Source: Pandoraea anapnoica (lineage in GTDB: Bacteria; Pseudomonadota; Gammaproteobacteria; Burkholderiales; Burkholderiaceae). Taken from it: a stretch of DNA of 64,000 nucleotides. The stretch spans positions 206,364-270,363 of the forward strand of contig NZ_CABPSP010000009.1 of NCBI RefSeq assembly GCF_902459765.1, read 5' to 3'. Shown in pieces: positions 61,501 to 64,000 of the stretch; positions within the stretch are counted from its first letter, which is position 1, and every line of letters begins with the position of its first letter. The notes beneath the pieces were generated by a model that was given only the letters and a program-made list of their open reading frames with translations, ran no database searches and was not told the DNA's origin. The translations under genes and the position numbers were made by a program.

Positions 61501-64000
61501 GCGCACTCAGCTTCACTTGCGTCGTACCCGGCGCGTTTTTGGCAAGACCGAGGGCGTTGGTCGTCAAACGCAGGCTCTGCCCCAACGACAGGCTTACGTT
61601 CCCGTCGAAGTCGATCATGCCGTTCGCGAGCAACGACAGGTTGTCGAAGCCACCCGATGTCACACGGTCGACGCCAAGGCGGGCCGTTCCCAAAGTGAGC
61701 CCGTTCTTACCGCCACCCGCCGCGTTCATCTGTCCGGCACGCAGGTCTTTGGACAGCACGCTGTCGCCTTGCGTTTGCGCGACGATCAGCTCGCGCGGCA
61801 CGCGAACCGCATCGTCGACGTTCGCGCCGAGCAACGTCACGCGATCGACCTTCCCGTAGACCGGTGTCTCAAGTACGACATTGAGCGTGCCGCCCGCCGC
61901 GCCTGCGCCACCTGAGGTTGCCTTAATGTCGCCGTCGAGATACAGCCCACGGCCGGACGCGAGCGAGATCACGCCGCCGTTGCTGCTCACGCGGGTGCGT
62001 CCCTGGCCGGGGACGTCGATATCTGCGGCGGTGCCCGACGCGTCGAGTGTTGCGCCCGGACGCACGATCACGAAGGCGTCGGCCGCATCAACCTGCGTCG
62101 CGCCCGGCGTGTACTTCGCACCGATCTGAATCGTGCCACCGGCCAGCACTTTGCCAGTCGCAGCGCCCGACGCCGACTGCGCCGTGAAGGGACGTGCTGC
62201 CACATCAATCACTGCGTTGCTGCCGATCCAGATCGAGCGCGGCGTGAGCACACCCTCCGGCAGGTTTCGCGCGTCGCCGGTCCCGAAATCACCGGCGAGC
62301 AGGCTGACCGTGCCCGACGACGCGCGAAGTCCGCCGAGCATCGTCATCTGGTCATTGGACGTGAGCGCGATGCTGCGCCACGGATCGACCTCGATCAGTG
62401 CGCCGTGGCCGACGCTCATCGGCCCACGTTTGGCTTGCGAGCCTGCCGTGAGGGCGAAGTCTGCACCGCCACGCTGCGAGACTGCGCCCGAGACGGCATG
62501 GCTCTGCCACACGGGCGGCAGCCAGGCGCTCAGCACGCGCGAGGGATCGCTGGCGCTGATGGCGTCGCGAGCGGCCTGCATGTCTACGTTGAGCACCGGC
62601 ATACGGACGTCGAGACGCGCGTTGTCCGCGATCACCGCCCCCATCTGCCCCGTCACGTCATATCGGGAGAAGCCGGTGGAGAAATAGGTCGGCGCGATGA
62701 CGGTTGGCGACGCCACTTTCACCGCTTCGCCAAGCGTGAAGCCGATGGGCAGGAACGCGCCGCGTTCGAGCACCATGTCGACAGTCGTCGGCACACCCGC
62801 CTTGGCCACAACATCGAAGGGCACGACGGGCATGCCGTTCGGGAACACGTTCGCGGGCAGTACGTAGTTGCTTGCAAGGGTGCCGGACGAGCGCGAGAGC
62901 TTGCGCCCCGCCGGGACGACCTGCCCCGAGGAGAAGGAGAAATTGAGTTCGTCGTAGACGGTGTACACCGTGCCGCCTGCGCCGCTCGGCACAGTCCACG
63001 GGGCCGCAAGGACAGTCAATTGCGTCATGCTGAACGCGAGCTGCGCCGCAATCGGCTGACCGGGCTTCGCGCGCGAGATGTTCAGCACGTAATCGACGGG
63101 CAGCACCGTGCCCGCTTTGATCGTGTAATCCTGAAGCAGCGTCAGCCCGACCGGCATCGTCTCGCCGGGTGCAAGCCATCCGTCCTGCGCAAGCCCCTTG
63201 CCGCCGATGATGACGCCGGTGCCGGTGTCCAGTTTCAGCGTGCCGCCGCCAGATACGCCATAGGCGCGCAACGCGCCGTCGAGCAGCAACGCGCCGCTGC
63301 GCGTGCCGTTGGTGTCGTACTGACTGGCCAGCAGCGAGACATTACCGCCCTTACCGCCGCGTACCGTACCGTTCGAGAGCAACGCAGCGCCGGACGACAC
63401 GTCGATGGCAGACCCTGCCGACAGTCGCACGTCGCCCGTGCTCGACAACACCACGTTGCCGCCATTCACGAACGGCATGCCACGCAAGCCATCCTCGCCA
63501 TCGTCGGTGCGGCTCCACAGGCCCCGCGTATCGAGCGTGACGCCGTTCGCCAGCTTCACGTACTGCTCGCCGCCGATGCCCGCCGGGTCGGCGATGGGGA
63601 TGTCGAGCCAGGTACCGGTCGAGCCGTCCGCCACGCGCGTCAGGATGTTGCCCGCATTGATCGCGCCACCACGCGCCGCCAGATCCGCACCGATGTCGAC
63701 GCGTGTCGCATGCAGTCCGATGTCGCCGCCGTCTGCCACTTGCAGGTTACGTGTCACGGCGACGCTCTCGCTCGCCAGCAGTTTGACGCTGCCGAAATGC
63801 TGTCGATTCAACCAACCGGCGTCGAGCGAGAGTTTGCCTGCGCGTTGCGTATCGAACGCCGACCCGAGTCCAATGGAGGCTGCCAGTGCCTGCACGTCGC
63901 CCACGTCGATAGTGCGCACCACCGCCGACGGGCTGTCGCGCAAGGCGAGTGCCACGTCGTCGTAGTACGGCGTGAGCTTGCCGACGATCAGTTGCCCGCC
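52547..64000 (-). CDS. Giant filamentous-haemagglutinin-like exoprotein (5' end beyond window)
   Basis: At least 3,817 aa and open through the right edge, so the N-terminal signal and TPS secretion domain are missing. The visible part is almost pure beta-helix: repeats rich in G-N-x-D-I-x-A, V-L-x-G-G-x-I and S-A-x-x-L, ending with a DUF3739-type C-terminal segment (GNVNIAALRVLNADNIQVQG) and an Ala/Gln-rich tail. FhaB-like TpsA proteins are exported through a TpsB pore for adhesion, biofilm or contact killing. No TpsB gene is in the window. Two blocks of short LPAGT-type repeats (about 56.8-57.2 and 62.7-63.2 kb) and a few cysteines (CC at about 61.1 kb; two near 59.5 kb) are unusual. Reading starts at 63955 are GTG within the gene, not the true start. 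Confidence 0.9.
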   Translation of the reverse strand, partial: GGQLIVGKLTPYYDDVALALRDSPSAVVRTIDVGDVQALAASIGLGSAFDTQRAGKLSLDAGWLNRQHFGSVKLLASESVAVTRNLQVADGGDIGLHATRVDIGADLAARGGAINAGNILTRVADGSTGTWLDIPIADPAGIGGEQYVKLANGVTLDTRGLWSRTDDGEDGLRGMPFVNGGNVVLSSTGDVRLSAGSAIDVSSGAALLSNGTVRGGKGGNVSLLASQYDTNGTRSGALLLDGALRAYGVSGGGTLKLDTGTGVIIGGKGLAQDGWLAPGETMPVGLTLLQDYTIKAGTVLPVDYVLNISRAKPGQPIAAQLAFSMTQLTVLAAPWTVPSGAGGTVYTVYDELNFSFSSGQVVPAGRKLSRSSGTLASNYVLPANVFPNGMPVVPFDVVAKAGVPTTVDMVLERGAFLPIGFTLGEAVKVASPTVIAPTYFSTGFSRYDVTGQMGAVIADNARLDVRMPVLNVDMQAARDAISASDPSRVLSAWLPPVWQSHAVSGAVSQRGGADFALTAGSQAKRGPMSVGHGALIEVDPWRSIALTSNDQMTMLGGLRASSGTVSLLAGDFGTGDARNLPEGVLTPRSIWIGSNAVIDVAARPFTAQSASGAATGKVLAGGTIQIGAKYTPGATQVDAADAFVIVRPGATLDASGTAADIDVPGQGRTRVSSNGGVISLASGRGLYLDGDIKATSGGAGAAGGTLNVVLETPVYGKVDRVTLLGANVDDAVRVPRELIVAQTQGDSVLSKDLRAGQMNAAGGGKNGLTLGTARLGVDRVTSGGFDNLSLLANGMIDFDGNVSLSLGQSLRLTTNALGLAKNAPGTTQVKLSAPYVLLDGATRRQEDNFIMPNAIIGSMNTGSGAGTLGVAPLASGAKFEIDAALIDLAGMLQFGTAGTIVTNAGTPLRVERLAFGDVALRSSGDLRLKDKTAFYSAGDLTLAAAQIYPTTDAIAKIVVGQRSFLTDCCVNTRLDTDRVLRIERSGDGVPAQPFSLFGTLSLFAPTIRQGGVLHAPMGQIVIGSPLSYEINSRLQLLPGSVTSVSANGLTMPYGGTLDGLSYLNAGADAIYGAAGNGPSIVINSHAIDVQPGAVVDLSGGGQILGAAFLTGRGGSVDARLAPLMQVVQSGGKATFRLPSATTNLVYAIVPGVQAAYAPSLKDVGAGAPGVGQQITIGDGVPGLPAGTYTLLPSTFALMPGAYRVELQTQVSTQAGQAPVAMRNGSLTLPVQMSVNNTGIRQASPTQAVLTSADVLRTYSQYNEMSYSDFARALAKREGVPRALIEADAKRLDFRFLNGDYAGKIGNSPTLTFDGTALVAPAAGGYGSSLLVGLVGGGKLDILGPGATPSTGNPRVVSVGARDINAVGAARIGIGALPSVAFDSKGSIRAATQASFSGTPLGEIELRGGAVLRGSEVFLVTTSATGGIRIEQGSGISTLGYGMPMWDSSLGYVYYPGSAGVLAISNGRLAVLPPSVGDGTYGAGYIDLGVCASTATCSGETLLLSEGTIAVATDKRFTITDAVRYGTRNLSLAVGRVNVADQSTLDALSAAGRLADGLTLNQSVLTRLMKGDTAYGAPALESLSLSARDAINFFNTVELSTIDAVTGKSTIDTLVLGTPAIFGYGASDALARIRTDHLVWSGSRLPTGGVTAGGAGTGSGRLVIDARNIEFGAGPGTLPDVNHDMNRVAVGFSTVELNASERVTANHKGSLSVYRSQGGWNPQTQNYDYSGGDLVIDTPMLTGATGSVNRFTAGGNVTVGNASARQKPVLDNGLLVSALGAEVGLSAGGAARVDTNIVLPSGKLTVSAQDDVTLADGAQLDLAGRKLDFFDVSKYSWGGDVILSSVNGNVRQAEASRIDLSAKENRAGKLSVVALGGTAGSVSLAGQLLGGASGKYDAGGTWVPFAAGGLDVRAQRIDDFAGLNARLGQGGVFGSRSFQIKQGDLVVGNELKAREVTLSVDGGRLDVLGRVDASGEQAGVIRLSARDGVGIGGNAVLDAHSTTLRVDSYGKPIEASNRAVIEINGNDGRVVLADGARMDVRAGTGDARGASVVVGTVEISAKRLGPNGAGNATGNDIAIDAGGNIVIDGARSITVNGMQRDANARPGTDVSVDGRPYQIVDKDYLDTLHAQSETFMNNAVANQALLARLAGLRRYTDAFHLRPGVEIVSATPNGDIHIDGDIDMSKYRYVSLNPNTQKTGVYGSGEAGSLTIRAGGNLNIYGSVTDGFDTTKLTSSPDDKGWILTSGTAGWGGDAVVPVGGLVTLVTGTVFPAERALNYDIPVAAVTLPAGTRLPTRVTLSADLTLPAGTVLAGAVRDSSGNVVYAAGSVLSSAITLRSGAQLDAGLVLPTVAPVRAMTWPAGAVMPVSFMLANNIALRKGAIIPAETDVKLPGGAISVNLRPADATGAQGRTLALAPMLVPGSASWSMRLVAGADTTAADPRALRPFATDGHLVLSDTHYGMGEERNIVPGTGSLGVYRWGADGNAPGEIVTPQELADWAIFTEDDVAMWNGWGDYFKLVTPGTPPDYVVEVKPAREPIFSVLRTGTGDLDLLAGGNLTMNSLYGVYTAGTQSRTVASQYNMARAKVKDANVLGEKGGTLEKFVDGGADSLYAAWYPEHGGNVLVRAQGDIRGDTVGVRNNYQRSLPFGQPREGNDTSIVGNWVWRQGSGSAIAQGGVPSAWWINFGTYATGPTEGYSSYSTSPYLLGFTGIGTLGGGNLVLEAGGNAGMLESRMGPGGGFGTSATSRSEGLNVAVASTGRVSQDGKQIELTGGGDLDIRIGGGLNPVREVRALTSVGSVVTDSSAWRNGNIGLNGTFTNLRGATRIAAGALGGVDAWFGAPDLRESRALDPFVSEFAHATGGPTLVLGDSAARIETRGDLVIGGYGDATRTSQRTNGTPFSYNGVNYSGEGHSWFTLWTPSTAIDLLSAGGNVAPLTAIADAERDTTNYAPSDGRFVLPSVLRVATGGGNIYNGYSATGVTARDGGPSSGFWPMLLAPTPVSSLFVVPSDGGALEMLAARSIYGSGFQMSRSAADPTALPTPQSPAFAGGTRTMPWGRAYLTNVRQDALAPSIFEFYGPESANTFPLFSLTPATVSGYIYDRVSPGRFYSVTGDIVGLQTGAIDYRGSILPRQGTQPTWYEGNGAVIIRAGRDIVDSGTPLTGSVATSGDFAGWTTQPDYQDPVDNPGKPVPGGAVVSKGNLIVHNFADDVSIVSAGRDIRYSTFYVAGPGALEVTAGRDVLMGDRAELRSLGALANVKPGDRSNGAAIAVAAGVGAKGLDGVDFKRFAARYLDPANLAEAGRPLADQPGKAVVVYGGELTLPGWLRQEFGYQGDAAGADAFLVTKQTELDAATRSAGAAGGAAKRDLRTEFAQQSQLYLVNWLSTRFGGRNALGLHFDAASMDAATFFGGLPPEQQRAYLPDVYFAELRASGREYNDANGPRAGSYLRGREAIATLFPLQDEGGTARSYEGSLTMYSSATYYLENLYRDQSTTRPLPGVKYLTEAQWIARGSPQYDVAHYEVKDAGIHTDFGGGVSILTPGGRTLIGVDGGFVPGEGSGILTQGRGNVDLYSRDSILLGQSRIFTTFGGNVLAWSAQGDINAGRGSKSTVVYTPQRRVYDEMGMVSLSPTTPNTGAGIATLNPIPEIPPGDIDLIAPLGTIDAGEAGIRVSGNVNIAALRVLNADNIQVQGKSVGIPTIAAVNVGALTNASATAAQAAAAAQDAVSRDRASQRAGQSSIFTVRMLGASAQGSQGEAQGKPSAANGDAARYGAGYRYDASSPVQILGMGGKVDPVLWRSLSDAERKRMQPAAAQSH

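Overview
The window is GC-rich, densely coded proteobacterial DNA. Gene content and style point to a beta-proteobacterium of the Burkholderiales. A Pandoraea/Burkholderia-type genome fits best, but that is inference from protein style and gene order; no rRNA or other marker gene is present. I see no tRNA, rRNA, CRISPR array, intact insertion sequence or prophage.

Layout. 0.2-5.1 kb holds ordinary chromosomal genes: a YXWGXW-repeat protein, a MATE exporter, a histidinol-phosphatase-type IMPase, a RarD-type permease, a small lipoprotein and a UspA protein. 5.3-9.7 kb is a complete Ugp-like sugar/glycerol-phosphate ABC importer read leftward. 10.0-11.8 kb is a KdpD-like membrane/PAS protein without a kinase, translationally coupled to an alpha/beta hydrolase. 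12.1-22.0 kb is one leftward cluster: RpiR regulator, isoaspartyl peptidase, GsiABCD-type glutathione/peptide importer, P1-family aminopeptidase and DppA-type D-aminopeptidase. Together these look like a system for taking up and hydrolysing unusual peptides (gamma-, beta/iso- and D-linked).

22.5-28.6 kb: a small conserved protein overlaps yggT tail to tail. Then two divergent pairs follow: 3-hydroxyisobutyryl-CoA hydrolase + acyl-CoA dehydrogenase leftward, and acyl-CoA synthetase + type-II-like hydroxyacyl-CoA dehydrogenase rightward, a branched/short-chain acyl-CoA degradation locus. 28.8-33.8 kb: an AraC regulator, then an IclR regulator, porin and MFS transporter all leftward, with a striking operator-like repeat over the porin promoter. 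33.8-34.9 kb is nearly gene-free, with a strong orphan terminator and a lone IS4/5-type transposase N-terminal domain.

35.2-42.7 kb is a leftward cluster: GntR/FCD regulator, D-2-hydroxyglutarate-dehydrogenase-like flavoprotein, LigI-like amidohydrolase, MFS permease, EtfB, EtfA and an L-2-hydroxyglutarate-dehydrogenase-like flavoprotein. It looks like one pathway that oxidises both enantiomers of a 2-hydroxy acid into a dedicated ETF. 42.8-44.6 kb: a monooxygenase-fold (ABM) protein and an Amt ammonium transporter with a textbook sigma-54 promoter and NtrC-like site. 44.7-52.5 kb: a tripartite RND efflux operon divergent from an OmpR/QseBC-type two-component system, with two matching CTTAAG-type direct-repeat boxes in the shared promoter region. 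52.5 kb to the right edge is a giant filamentous-haemagglutinin-like exoprotein, cut by the window boundary.

Starts were moved inward from the longest ORF wherever a Shine-Dalgarno sequence, signal peptide or promoter position demanded it; the reason is given in each entry. Site calls were made by eye and not computed.
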